DNA of 10,367 nucleotides from Gemmatimonadota bacterium (GTDB lineage: Bacteria; Gemmatimonadota; Gemmatimonadetes; Gemmatimonadales; Gemmatimonadaceae): the NCBI GenBank assembly GCA_028287205.1, contig JAQBQC010000540.1:1-10367 (forward strand), written 5' to 3'. Position numbers and translations under genes: made by a program. Numbering within the stretch: the first letter of the stretch is position 1; the number at the start of each line of letters is the position of its first letter. Under the pieces are notes generated by a model that was not told the DNA's origin, did no database searches, and saw nothing but the letters and a program-made list of their open reading frames with translations. Below, one piece after another: positions 1 through 7,482 of the stretch.

Positions 1-1233
1 CAGAACCTTCCGTCGGACGCGGTTCGTCAAGTCCACAAGCGCATCATCATCTGCGCGGACGGAACGTGGAACAGCACAAAGGCGACCGACATCGTGGGCA
101 ACTCCGCGACGACGAACGTGTGGCTCACCTATCAGCTCGTGAAGCCGCGCGCGAACGATGGAACGCCGCAGCTCGCGTACTATCACCCCGGCGTGGGCAC
201 GGGCGGCTTCATCGATCGCGTGGTGGGCGGCGCCACCGGATACGGGCTCAATCGCAACATCCAGGAGTGCTATCGATTTCTCATCGATCACTACCATCCT
301 GGCGACTACGTCTATCTGTTCGGATTCAGCCGCGGCGCGTACACGGTGCGCAGCCTCGCTGGGCTCGTGCGCAACTGCGGGATCATCAATCCCGAAAAGC
401 TGCCTGCCGGCAAGGACCTGGATTCCACCGTGCGCGAGGCGTTCAAGCTGTACCGAAAGCGCAGCGATGCGACGGCGCCGAGCGCGCAGGCATCGGTGGA
501 CTTTCGCATGCAGCACTCGCATCCGGATTTTCGCATCACGTGCATCGGTGTGTGGGACACCGTCGGCTCGCTCGGTATTCCGGTTGGTCTGCTCGGCCAT
601 CTCACGTCACACCTCGTGGGCTTTCACGATGTGACCCTAAGCAGCTGGGTCGACTGCGCCTTCCATGCGGTGGCGGTGGATGAGCGGCGGCGCCCATTCG
701 TGCCGACGCTCTGGCTGCAGCAGCCGAGTGCACGCGAGCACGGGCAGCGCATCGAGCAGCGATGGTTCACGGGCGTGCACTCGGACGTGGGCGGCGGATA
801 TCCGTGGGCCGAGCGCGGGCTGGCGACGCTGGCGCTGCGCTGGATGGTGGATCGCGTGGTGACGGCGTGCCGGCTGGAGCTCGACACGTCCGCGCTGGAC
901 AGCGCGCCGCCGAGCGAGAGCGCGCTGCACGAGTCGCTTTCGCTCTGGTATCGGCTCTGGGCGCCGGCGAATCGTACGATCGATGGCGGACTCGGGCACC
1001 ACGGCGCTCGCGACGACACGCGGATCACTGACGAATGCATCGATGAGTCGATCGGCCAATGGCGCGCGAAGTACGCGACGGCGCCGATGCCGGTGGTGAA
1101 CAGGACGTACACACCGGACAACGTGCTCGAGTACGATGAGCGGCTGTCGGAGCAGGCGAATACGCCGCCGGTACAGCCGCCGGACTATCCGTCGGACCTG
1201 CGTGAGACGGGGCTGCCGCGCGAGCGCAGGTGA
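1..1233 (+). CDS. DUF2235-family alpha/beta hydrolase (Tle1-like lipase fold), 5' end cut by window edge
   Basis: The frame is open from base 1 with no acceptable start before the conserved N-terminal IIICADGTWN motif (codons 15-24), so the true start lies upstream of the window. 410 codons are visible. Further DUF2235 signatures follow: GFSRGAYT with the nucleophile Ser at bases 328-330, GVWDTVGSLG with a probable catalytic Asp at 556-558, and GVHSDVGGGY with a probable catalytic His at 778-780. This is the Ser-Asp-His layout of alpha/beta hydrolases. Some DUF2235 proteins are type VI secretion phospholipase effectors (Tle1), but many are uncharacterised, and no secretion genes, immunity gene or adaptor are visible here, so a lipase or esterase role is only inferred. 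No signal peptide can be judged because the N-terminus is missing. The C-terminal ~60 residues are proline- and arginine-rich. It ends 53 bp before arsR, which has its own promoter, so it is probably not part of the ars unit. Confidence 0.85.
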   Translation, partial: QNLPSDAVRQVHKRIIICADGTWNSTKATDIVGNSATTNVWLTYQLVKPRANDGTPQLAYYHPGVGTGGFIDRVVGGATGYGLNRNIQECYRFLIDHYHPGDYVYLFGFSRGAYTVRSLAGLVRNCGIINPEKLPAGKDLDSTVREAFKLYRKRSDATAPSAQASVDFRMQHSHPDFRITCIGVWDTVGSLGIPVGLLGHLTSHLVGFHDVTLSSWVDCAFHAVAVDERRRPFVPTLWLQQPSAREHGQRIEQRWFTGVHSDVGGGYPWAERGLATLALRWMVDRVVTACRLELDTSALDSAPPSESALHESLSLWYRLWAPANRTIDGGLGHHGARDDTRITDECIDESIGQWRAKYATAPMPVVNRTYTPDNVLEYDERLSEQANTPPVQPPDYPSDLRETGLPRERR

Positions 1234-1252
1234 GCCCACCCAACCGACAGGC

Positions 1253-1280
1253 TTGACTAATCAACAATCGTTGATATGTT
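1253..1280 (+). promoter_or_regulatory. arsR promoter (-35 TTGACT, -10 TATGTT)
   Basis: TTGACT (1253-1258) and TATGTT (1275-1280) are separated by 16 bp and resemble sigma-70 boxes. The expected transcription start, about 7 nt past the -10 box, falls at or next to the arsR ATG at 1287. There is no purine-rich ribosome binding site in 1281-1286, so the mRNA may be leaderless. The palindrome at 1260-1275 fills the spacer, as expected of a promoter blocked by a bound repressor. Assignment is by eye only. Confidence 0.6.
1260..1275. promoter_or_regulatory. ArsR operator 1 (ATCAACAATCGTTGAT)
   Basis: The 16-bp sequence has perfect 6-bp arms (ATCAAC / GTTGAT) around AATC. It fits the ATCAA-N6-TTGAT pattern known for ArsR/SmtB-family operators. 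It lies between the -35 and -10 boxes of arsR, so ArsR binding should exclude RNA polymerase and give autorepression until arsenite binds. An almost identical site is at 1654-1669. Confidence 0.75.
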
Positions 1281-1286
1281 GTCATC

Positions 1287-1616
1287 ATGACCACTGCAGT
1301 CGAATCGAAGCTCGCGCGTGCCGCAGTGTTGTTTCAGGCGCTGTCGGATGAAACGCGCCTCGAGATCATGGAGATGCTCCGGGGCGGGGAGCGCTGCGTG
1401 TGCGAGCTCACGGAGGAGATGGACGCCGCGCAGTCGCGGCTGTCGTTCCATCTGCGCGTGTTGAAGGAGGCCGGGCTCGTGACCGACCGCAAGGAAGGTC
1501 GATGGTCGTACTACGCCATCGTGCCGGAAGCGCTCGCCGAGCTGCACGACATGAGCGTCGCGCTGCAGCCGGCAGCGCAGAGGCGCGAGCTTCGCAAGGT
1601 TGGCCGCTGCTGCTAG
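1287..1616 (+). CDS. arsR: ArsR-family arsenite-responsive repressor
   Basis: The 109-residue winged-helix protein is the usual length for ArsR. LFQALSDETRLEIMEML (residues 15-31) is the family's N-terminal helix pattern. ERCVCELTEEM (35-45) carries the CxC of the As(III)-binding helix (Cys37, Cys39), and SRLSFHLRVLKEAGLV is the DNA-recognition helix plus turn into the wing. The classical ELCVCDLC site has a third cysteine; here that place is Thr42. A Cys108-Cys109 pair ends the protein and might supply extra thiol ligands, which is inference. The ATG at 1287 is chosen because the frame aligns with the family from there and the promoter points to it. In the absence of As(III) it should repress its own promoter and arsM through the two palindromes at 1260 and 1654. 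It could in principle sense another thiophilic metal(loid), but the adjacent arsM argues for arsenic. Confidence 0.9.
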   Translation: MTTAVESKLARAAVLFQALSDETRLEIMEMLRGGERCVCELTEEMDAAQSRLSFHLRVLKEAGLVTDRKEGRWSYYAIVPEALAELHDMSVALQPAAQRRELRKVGRCC

Positions 1617-1648
1617 CTCGACTCGCAATTCGCTCGATGCTCGTGCAT

Positions 1649-1654
1649 TATACA
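1649..1654 (+). promoter_or_regulatory. possible -10 box of an internal arsM promoter (TATACA)
   Basis: TATACA resembles TATAAT and is placed so that transcription would begin within ArsR operator 2. A good -35 hexamer at 15-18 bp upstream is absent (ATTCGC at 1628-1633 is the nearest), so the promoter is tentative. Its main support is the operator beside it. Confidence 0.3.
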
Positions 1655-1669
1655 TCAACAATTCTTGAT
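1654..1669. promoter_or_regulatory. ArsR operator 2 (ATCAACAATTCTTGAT), upstream of arsM
   Basis: It is identical to operator 1 at 14 of 16 positions, with arms ATCAA and TTGAT around six bases. It lies in the 66-bp gap between arsR and arsM, ending 13 bp before the arsM ATG. A weak -10-like TATACA (1649-1654) overlaps its left edge, which would place the transcription start inside the operator. No convincing -35 box was found. The duplication implies that arsM and the genes after it have an ArsR-controlled promoter of their own. Confidence 0.7.
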
Positions 1670-1682
1670 TAAAGGTGACGCG

Positions 1683-2591
1683 ATGACGGACACGCCGGGG
1701 CTGACGGAGGTGGTGCGAGAGAAGTACGGCGATGCGGCGCGTCGCGTGCTGGCGACAGCCGAGCTTCCGCAGGGGAGCGGCGGCGCGTGTTGTGCGCCCC
1801 AGGCGGGCACGATCAACTCGTGCTGCGGCGGCGCCGCGTTCGACGGGCAGACCGATCCGATCACGTCCAATCTCTACGTCAACGGCGAGATCGACGAGCT
1901 GCCCGAAGCCGCCGTGCTCGCCTCGCTCGGCTGCGGCAACCCGACGGCTCTGGCCGAGCTCGAGGCTGGCGAAGTCGTGCTCGACCTCGGATCCGGCGGC
2001 GGGATCGATGTCCTGCTCTCGGCGCGGCGCGTTGGTCCAACTGGAAAGGCGTACGGCCTGGACATGACCGACTCGATGCTCGAGCTCGCGCGCCGCAATC
2101 AGGCGGAGGCCGGCATCGACAATGTCGAGTTCCTCAAGGGGGAGATCGAGTCCATCCCCCTTCCCGATGCGTCGGTAAACGTGATCATTTCCAACTGCGT
2201 GATCAATCTGTCGGGCGACAAGAAACGCGTGCTCGCGGAGGCGTTTCGCGTGCTGAAGCCGGGTGGCCGATTCGCCGTGAGCGATGTCATCGTCCGCGGT
2301 GAGGTGCCGGCCGCGGTGCGACAGAGCATGGAGCTATGGGTGGGCTGCATCGCGGGCGCGCTCGAGGAATCGGAGTTTGCGCGGCTGCTCACGGAGGCAG
2401 GCTTTGAGAATCCAACGTTCGAGCCGACCCGCTTTTACGAGGCGAAGGACGCCGCCGCATTCCTCGCTCGATCCGGCCTCGATGTCGAGGCGGTGGCACA
2501 GGAGATCGACGGAAAATTCCTGAGCGCATTCGTACGCGCGACCAAGCCGGCGGCCGGCGCGCCGTGCTGCGGCAGCGACTGCTGCTCGTAA
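1683..2591 (+). CDS. arsM: Arsenite S-adenosylmethionine methyltransferase ArsM
   Basis: The 302-residue cytosolic enzyme transfers methyl groups from SAM to As(III), giving methylated arsenicals. [14 protein letters not shown] (residues 99-112) is the SAM-binding motif [11 protein letters not shown] (124-133) follows the second strand. The three cysteines conserved in ArsM proteins are visible: SLGCGNP (Cys84), SNCVINLS (Cys172) and WVGCIAGAL (Cys222), matching Cys72/174/224 of the Cyanidioschyzon enzyme by motif. Extra cysteine pairs are present at 36-37 and 47-48 and in a C-terminal tail (295-296, 300-301). The ATG at 1683 is preferred because AAAGG at 1671-1675 lies 7 nt before it. A TTG at 1665 in the same frame would put the start inside the operator. 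It is the first gene of the arsM-arsN2-phosphoesterase-aquaporin run and is probably repressed by ArsR through the palindrome at 1654. Confidence 0.95.
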   Translation: MTDTPGLTEVVREKYGDAARRVLATAELPQGSGGACCAPQAGTINSCCGGAAFDGQTDPITSNLYVNGEIDELPEAAVLASLGCGNPTALAELEAGEVVLDLGSGGGIDVLLSARRVGPTGKAYGLDMTDSMLELARRNQAEAGIDNVEFLKGEIESIPLPDASVNVIISNCVINLSGDKKRVLAEAFRVLKPGGRFAVSDVIVRGEVPAAVRQSMELWVGCIAGALEESEFARLLTEAGFENPTFEPTRFYEAKDAAAFLARSGLDVEAVAQEIDGKFLSAFVRATKPAAGAPCCGSDCCS

Positions 2592-2615
2592 TCTGATTCT
2601 CGATGGTTCATTCGC

Positions 2616-2620
2616 AGGAG
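2616..2620 (+). promoter_or_regulatory. Ribosome binding site deciding the arsN2 start (AGGAG)
   Basis: AGGAG ends 9 nt before the ATG at 2630. Two other in-frame ATGs lie at 2603 (upstream of the site) and 2621 (directly abutting it), so only the 2630 start is properly spaced. Confidence 0.65.
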
Positions 2621-2629
2621 ATGGTGATC

Positions 2630-3097
2630 ATGACAAATGCAATCGGTATCCCGAGCGTCACGCTCCGCCCCGCACTCGACGGCGACCTCGCCGAGGTGGA
2701 AGAGCTGCTCGTCGAGAGTGGACTCCCGATAGCGGGCGTTGCGGAGGCGCTGTGCAGCTTCGTCGTCGCCGAAAGCGATGGGCGGCTGGTGGGTGTGGTG
2801 GGACTCGAGGTGTGCGATGAGCACGCGCTGCTGCGCTCGACCGCGGTGGCGGCAGACTGGAGAGATCGCGGACTCGGACGACATCTCGTCGAGCGGATCA
2901 TCGCCGAAGCGGAGTCGCGCAACATCTCCGCGCTCTACCTGCTCACGACCACGGCCGAGCGGTATTTCCCGAGCTTCGGCTTCGTGAAGACGACGCGCGA
3001 CGCGGTGCCGGCACAGGTTCGACTGACCGGCGAATTCGTGAGCGCGTGTCCCGCGTCGGCGACGGTGATGTGCCTCGAGCTTCGCGCTCCGGCCTGA
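2630..3097 (+). CDS. arsN2: GNAT acetyltransferase, arsenic-resistance ArsN2-like
   Basis: The 155-residue single-domain GNAT enzyme is expected to transfer an acetyl group from acetyl-CoA to an amine. The acetyl-CoA loop RxxGxG is R78-D79-R80-G81-L82-G83, preceded by the LLRSTAVAADW strand. LYLLTTTAERYFPSFGF is the late strand/helix typical of the ArsN group, as is the GLPIAGVAEAL segment near residue 31. Members of the ArsN family occur in ars operons, and ArsN1 is known to acetylate the arsenical antibiotic arsinothricin. The substrate of the ArsN2 branch is less settled, so the reaction here is inferred. The gene begins 38 nt after arsM and its TGA (3095-3097) shares one base with the ATG of the next gene, indicating a single transcript with translational coupling. 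A generic GNAT role cannot be excluded from sequence alone, but the position directly after arsM is strong context. Confidence 0.8.
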   Translation: MTNAIGIPSVTLRPALDGDLAEVEELLVESGLPIAGVAEALCSFVVAESDGRLVGVVGLEVCDEHALLRSTAVAADWRDRGLGRHLVERIIAEAESRNISALYLLTTTAERYFPSFGFVKTTRDAVPAQVRLTGEFVSACPASATVMCLELRAPA

Positions 3098-3882
3098 TGC
3101 GGTACGCGCTCATCTCCGACGTGCACGCGAATCTTCCCGCATTGGAGGCAGTTCTCGCGGACATCGCTTCGCGGCCGGACATCGCAGTCACGTACCACCT
3201 GGGCGATCTCGTTGGCTACTCGCCGTGGCCGAACGAGACGGTGGAGAGGATAATCGCCGCCGGAATCTCCGGAATCGCCGGCAACTACGATTCCACGGTT
3301 GGTCTCGACTACAAGCACTGCGGCTGCAAGTACGAAGATCCGAAGCAGGCCGAGCTCGCGCACCTGTCTTTCGAGTGGACGAAGGAGCACGTGTCCGCAA
3401 GCGTGAAGCACGTGCTCGCATCGCTGCCGTTCCGCATCGATCTGCGGGCGCTCGGCGGGCACGTGTCGGGGCCCACGGTGATTCTGGTTCACGGCGCACC
3501 CACGCTCAACACGCTCTACCTCACGGAAGATCGCCCGGACACGTTGCTGTCGCGGATGGCAGCGATCGCGGGTGCGACGGCCGGCGATGTGCTGTGCTTT
3601 GGTCACACGCACCTGCCGTGGCATCGCGTCCTCGACGGAATCCATTTCGTGAATACGGGCAGCGTGGGCCGACCAAAGGATGGTGATTGGCGGCCTGGCT
3701 ACGTGATTCTCGATGTCGACAAGGCGAACGTGAGCGTGGAAGTCGTTCGCGTCGAATACGATCTCGATGCGGCAGTGCGGGCGATTCGTGCGAGCGATCT
3801 TCCCAACGAATTCGCGGACTATCTCGCGGCCGGCGGCAAGCTCGCGCCCGCAGCGAGCGAAGAGGACGGAGAAGCCGGTTGA
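3097..3882 (+). CDS. Calcineurin-like metallophosphoesterase of the ars cluster
   Basis: The 261-residue cytosolic protein has the ordered metal-ligand motifs of calcineurin-like phosphoesterases: DVH (Asp8, His10), GD (Gly36-Asp37), GNYD (62-65, with Tyr where many members have His), HG (132-133) and GHTH (169-172). These bind a two-metal centre that hydrolyses phosphomonoesters or phosphodiesters. NTGSVGRPKDGD near residue 190 is typical of the YfcE/MJ0936-like branch. Just after GNYD is a HCGCKY segment (Cys75, Cys77). A CxC near the active site is unusual and could bind a soft metal(loid); that is inference. The ATG at 3097 overlaps the arsN2 stop (TGATG). An upstream GTG-type extension to about 3046 would run into arsN2 and is rejected. 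Its TGA overlaps the aquaporin start. The substrate is unknown; its place between arsN2 and an aquaporin suggests a role linked to arsenic. Confidence 0.82.
   Translation: MRYALISDVHANLPALEAVLADIASRPDIAVTYHLGDLVGYSPWPNETVERIIAAGISGIAGNYDSTVGLDYKHCGCKYEDPKQAELAHLSFEWTKEHVSASVKHVLASLPFRIDLRALGGHVSGPTVILVHGAPTLNTLYLTEDRPDTLLSRMAAIAGATAGDVLCFGHTHLPWHRVLDGIHFVNTGSVGRPKDGDWRPGYVILDVDKANVSVEVVRVEYDLDAAVRAIRASDLPNEFADYLAAGGKLAPAASEEDGEAG
3868..3871 (+). promoter_or_regulatory. Ribosome binding site deciding the TTG start of the aquaporin (GGAG)
   Basis: GGAG is 7 nt before the TTG at 3879, which forms a TTGA overlap with the stop of the upstream gene. No ATG or GTG exists near the first membrane helix, so this site supports a rare TTG start and translational coupling. 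Confidence 0.6.
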
Positions 3883-4607
3883 CGGACGTTCGGCGTCTGC
3901 TCGCCGAGTCGATCGGTAGTTTCTTTCTCGTGCTCATCGGTCCAGGCGCCGCGATGGTGAATGCTGCGACCAATGGTGGCGTGTCGCACGCAGGCGTCTC
4001 ACTCGCCTTCGCGTTCGTCGTCATCGCGATGATCTTCGCGCTCGGTCACATCTCCGGTGCGCACATCAACCCTGCGGTGACGATCGGGTTCTGGTCCGTT
4101 CGGCGATTTCCCTCGCGCGACGTGATTCCCTACATCCTCGCGCAATGTCTCGGCGCCATCGCGGCATCCGCCGTTTCGCGAGCGGTACTCGGTGTCGTCG
4201 GGCAGCTGGGGGCGACCCTTCCTGCACGTGCGCTGGGAATCGGGGCCGGCGGCGCGTTCGCGATCGAATGGCTGCTGTCGTTCGCGTTGATGCTCGTGAT
4301 CATGGCAGTCGCCACCGACGAGCGCGTGGCAAACGGATTCGCCGCCATCGCCGTGGGACTCACGGTGGGATTCTGCGCGATGATGGGCGGCCCGCTGACG
4401 GGCGCATCGATGAACCCGGCGCGGTCACTGGGCCCGGCGGTCGTTGGCGGATTCTGGGACGCGCACTGGGTGTATTGGCTTGCGCCCGTTACCGCGATGC
4501 TTGCCGCGGCGCGCTGCTACGAGTTTCTGCGCGGCACGGAGTCACATCGAGCCGAGCGCCCCTCGCGGAACGTGCAGCCGCTCGGGCTGGAAGGCCCGAT
4601 CGACTGA
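3879..4607 (+). CDS. Aquaporin/MIP-family channel of the ars cluster (AqpS-like role proposed)
   Basis: The 242-residue inner-membrane channel has both MIP hemipore signatures, HINPAVT (NPA at 64-66) and SMNPARS (NPA at 179-181), and six hydrophobic segments around them (about 7-27, 39-57, 83-107, 124-145, 153-170, 188-214). The TTG start is chosen from its 4-nt overlap with the preceding stop and a GGAG 7 nt upstream. Lining the sequence up with E. coli AqpZ from memory puts Phe44, Ala167, Ala176 and Arg182 at the selectivity filter, where AqpZ has Phe, His, Thr and Arg. Losing the pore-narrowing His would widen the filter and suits solutes larger than water. In Sinorhizobium an aquaporin (AqpS) replaces a pump in the ars operon and passes arsenite or methylated arsenic. 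A similar role here is inferred from context, and no ArsB/Acr3 pump is in view. The tail of ~28 polar residues is cytosolic by prediction. It converges with prfC, 2 nt apart. Confidence 0.87.
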   Translation: MTDVRRLLAESIGSFFLVLIGPGAAMVNAATNGGVSHAGVSLAFAFVVIAMIFALGHISGAHINPAVTIGFWSVRRFPSRDVIPYILAQCLGAIAASAVSRAVLGVVGQLGATLPARALGIGAGGAFAIEWLLSFALMLVIMAVATDERVANGFAAIAVGLTVGFCAMMGGPLTGASMNPARSLGPAVVGGFWDAHWVYWLAPVTAMLAAARCYEFLRGTESHRAERPSRNVQPLGLEGPID

Positions 4608-4609
4608 GC

Positions 4610-6250
<1,641 letters not shown>

Positions 6251-6287
6251 CTACACGAAATTTACCATTTTCCGCGCCGGGATTCTC

Positions 6288-6313
6288 TGTTCGATGGAGG
6301 AACGAATCGAACA
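6288..6313. repeat. Perfect 8-bp inverted repeat upstream of prfC (TGTTCGAT / ATCGAACA, 10-nt spacer)
   Basis: TGTTCGAT (6288-6295) and ATCGAACA (6306-6313) are exact reverse complements, 10 nt apart. The element lies 38-63 bp upstream of the prfC ATG on the coding strand, where an operator or an RNA hairpin could act. The inner GGAGG could form a nested pairing with CCTCC at 6315-6319. The function is unknown. Confidence 0.5.
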
Positions 6314-6377
6314 TCCTCCGTGCTCGCCGATGCTGCTCAAGCGATCCCGCGAGCCAACGTGCATCGGCTCAGAGGAT
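6313..6377. repeat. Imperfect long hairpin between the O-methyltransferase and prfC
   Basis: GCCGATGC (6326-6333) pairs perfectly with GCATCGGC (6361-6368). Outside it, ATCCTC (6313-6318) pairs with GAGGAT (6372-6377) across an uneven internal loop, and inside it GCTC pairs with GAGC (6351-6354). No run of T follows on either strand, so it is not a standard intrinsic terminator. It begins 43 nt after the O-methyltransferase stop and could end or stabilise that transcript, or act in the prfC leader. Confidence 0.45.
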
Positions 6378-6419
6378 TCCGGACGCGCCGAAACTCGATC
6401 AGCAATGTCCTGGCGTTCG

Positions 6420-7454
6420 CTACGCAGGAAGCGCTTCCACCACGCTCACGACTGACTCCGTAGGCACCACGCGGCCCAGACGGAAGCCCGCCTTGCGGAG
6501 GAGCACGGCGTATTCAGCTTCGGTGCGTTCCTGACCTCCAGGCACTACCAGCATGACCATGTCCTGCATCTTGCCCTGATGAGGCGTGTCGCCGGTCGGC
6601 AGGACGGTCTCGATGATCAGGAGGCGACCATCCGGCTGGATGACCTTACGGCAGTGGCCCAGAATGGTGAGGCATTGTTCTTCGTTCCAATCGTGGATGA
6701 TGTGCGACAACAGATAGACGTCGCCTCCAGCAGGTACTCCTTCGAAGAAATCGCCCGGCTCGATCGTGACCCGCTCATCCATGCCGCGCGCTTTGAGAAA
6801 GGCGGGAGCGTCGCGCACGACATGTGGCCGGTCGAACAGAACACCTCGTGGCGCGGCGTGGTGAGACAGGATCGCGGCCAGCATGTTGCCCGTCGCGCCC
6901 CCTACGTCCACGACGGTCTTGGCACCTGAGAAGTCGTAGGCCCTGGCTACCGTCGGCGGCTCAGCGCCATGGAAACCAACCATGGCCTCGCTGAAATACG
7001 ACGCTTCCTCTGGATGCTGCGACAGGTATTCGAAAAGAGGCATCCCAGCGGCCTTCTCAAAACCCGTCTTCCCCGTTTCCAGGGAATACAGAATCTCCTC
7101 CCAGCTATGCCAAATCGCAGGCCCGCCAAACGCGATCAACGTCGCTCGCGCTGAGCCAGGTGCGTCGGACTTGAGCGCCTCGCCCATGCGCGTGAGCCCG
7201 AAACGCTGAGCGTCTCGCTCGGTGAGGATGCCGAGGCCAGCCAACGTGCGCATGAACCGATGCAGCGACGGCGCGTGGGTGTGTGTCGTATCGGCTAATT
7301 CGACCGCGCTTCTTGGGCCGGCCGCCAAGTGATCGGCGATGCCCAGTTTCGCTGCGGCGTACACGACCGCTGAGACCCACGAGGCCGTCCCCATCTGTAT
7401 CAGCTGGACGTGCGGCGGCAATGCCTGCGACGCGGTTGCGCGGTCATCACTCAT
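6420..7454 (-). CDS. SAM-dependent O-methyltransferase, acetylserotonin/hydroxyindole (COMT) type
   Basis: The 344-residue protein follows the plan of plant-type small-molecule O-methyltransferases. An N-terminal winged-helix dimerisation region (about 15-95, including AVVYAAAKLGIADHLAAGP and PSLHRFMRTLAGLGIL) precedes a Rossmann methyltransferase domain. VVDVGGATG (181-189) is the SAM motif, followed by LFDRPHV, GDFFEGVPAGGDVYLLSHIIHDW with the probable general-base His254, and the ERTEAEYAVLLRKAGF ending. Such enzymes methylate hydroxyl groups on phenolic, indole or polyketide substrates; the substrate here cannot be read from sequence and no biosynthetic cluster is in view. The ATG at 7454 has AGGG about 8 nt upstream. 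Base composition looks lower in GC than the ars and prfC genes; one 60-base line (6661-6720) has 28 G+C by hand count. It lies 216 bp from the upstream hydrolase, separated by an attC-like hairpin, so the two are not an obvious operon. Confidence 0.9.
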   Translation of the reverse strand: MSDDRATASQALPPHVQLIQMGTASWVSAVVYAAAKLGIADHLAAGPRSAVELADTTHTHAPSLHRFMRTLAGLGILTERDAQRFGLTRMGEALKSDAPGSARATLIAFGGPAIWHSWEEILYSLETGKTGFEKAAGMPLFEYLSQHPEEASYFSEAMVGFHGAEPPTVARAYDFSGAKTVVDVGGATGNMLAAILSHHAAPRGVLFDRPHVVRDAPAFLKARGMDERVTIEPGDFFEGVPAGGDVYLLSHIIHDWNEEQCLTILGHCRKVIQPDGRLLIIETVLPTGDTPHQGKMQDMVMLVVPGGQERTEAEYAVLLRKAGFRLGRVVPTESVVSVVEALPA

Positions 7455-7482
7455 GGGCTTATCCCTGGATATCCAGTCTGGC

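Larger units (their letters stand above)
6251..6419. other. Gene-free gap between prfC and the O-methyltransferase
   Basis: The gap of 169 bp between two leftward genes contains a perfect dyad (6288-6313) and an imperfect hairpin (6313-6377) but no convincing coding frame on either strand. It must hold the prfC promoter and the end of the O-methyltransferase transcript. No T-tract terminator was seen. Confidence 0.6.

Noticed and set aside
66..683. Alternative frame (205 codons) on the + strand across the DUF2235 gene
   Set aside because: The Arg/His-rich translation has no motif, while the overlapping frame carries all DUF2235 signatures.
1665..1682. Earlier TTG start for arsM
   Set aside because: It lies inside ArsR operator 2 and has no ribosome site, whereas the ATG at 1683 has AAAGG at proper spacing.
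3687..3878. Upstream extension of the aquaporin frame
   Set aside because: It would add ~64 Arg/Ser-rich residues that overlap the phosphoesterase gene. The TTG at 3879 with GGAG 7 nt upstream gives the normal first helix.
6313..6377. attC site upstream of prfC
   Set aside because: The stem length is suitable but no paired R boxes (RYYYAAC / GTTRRRY) flank it on either strand, so only the hairpin itself is reported.
6313..6377. Intrinsic terminator of the O-methyltransferase
   Set aside because: No T-tract follows the stem on the transcribed strand.
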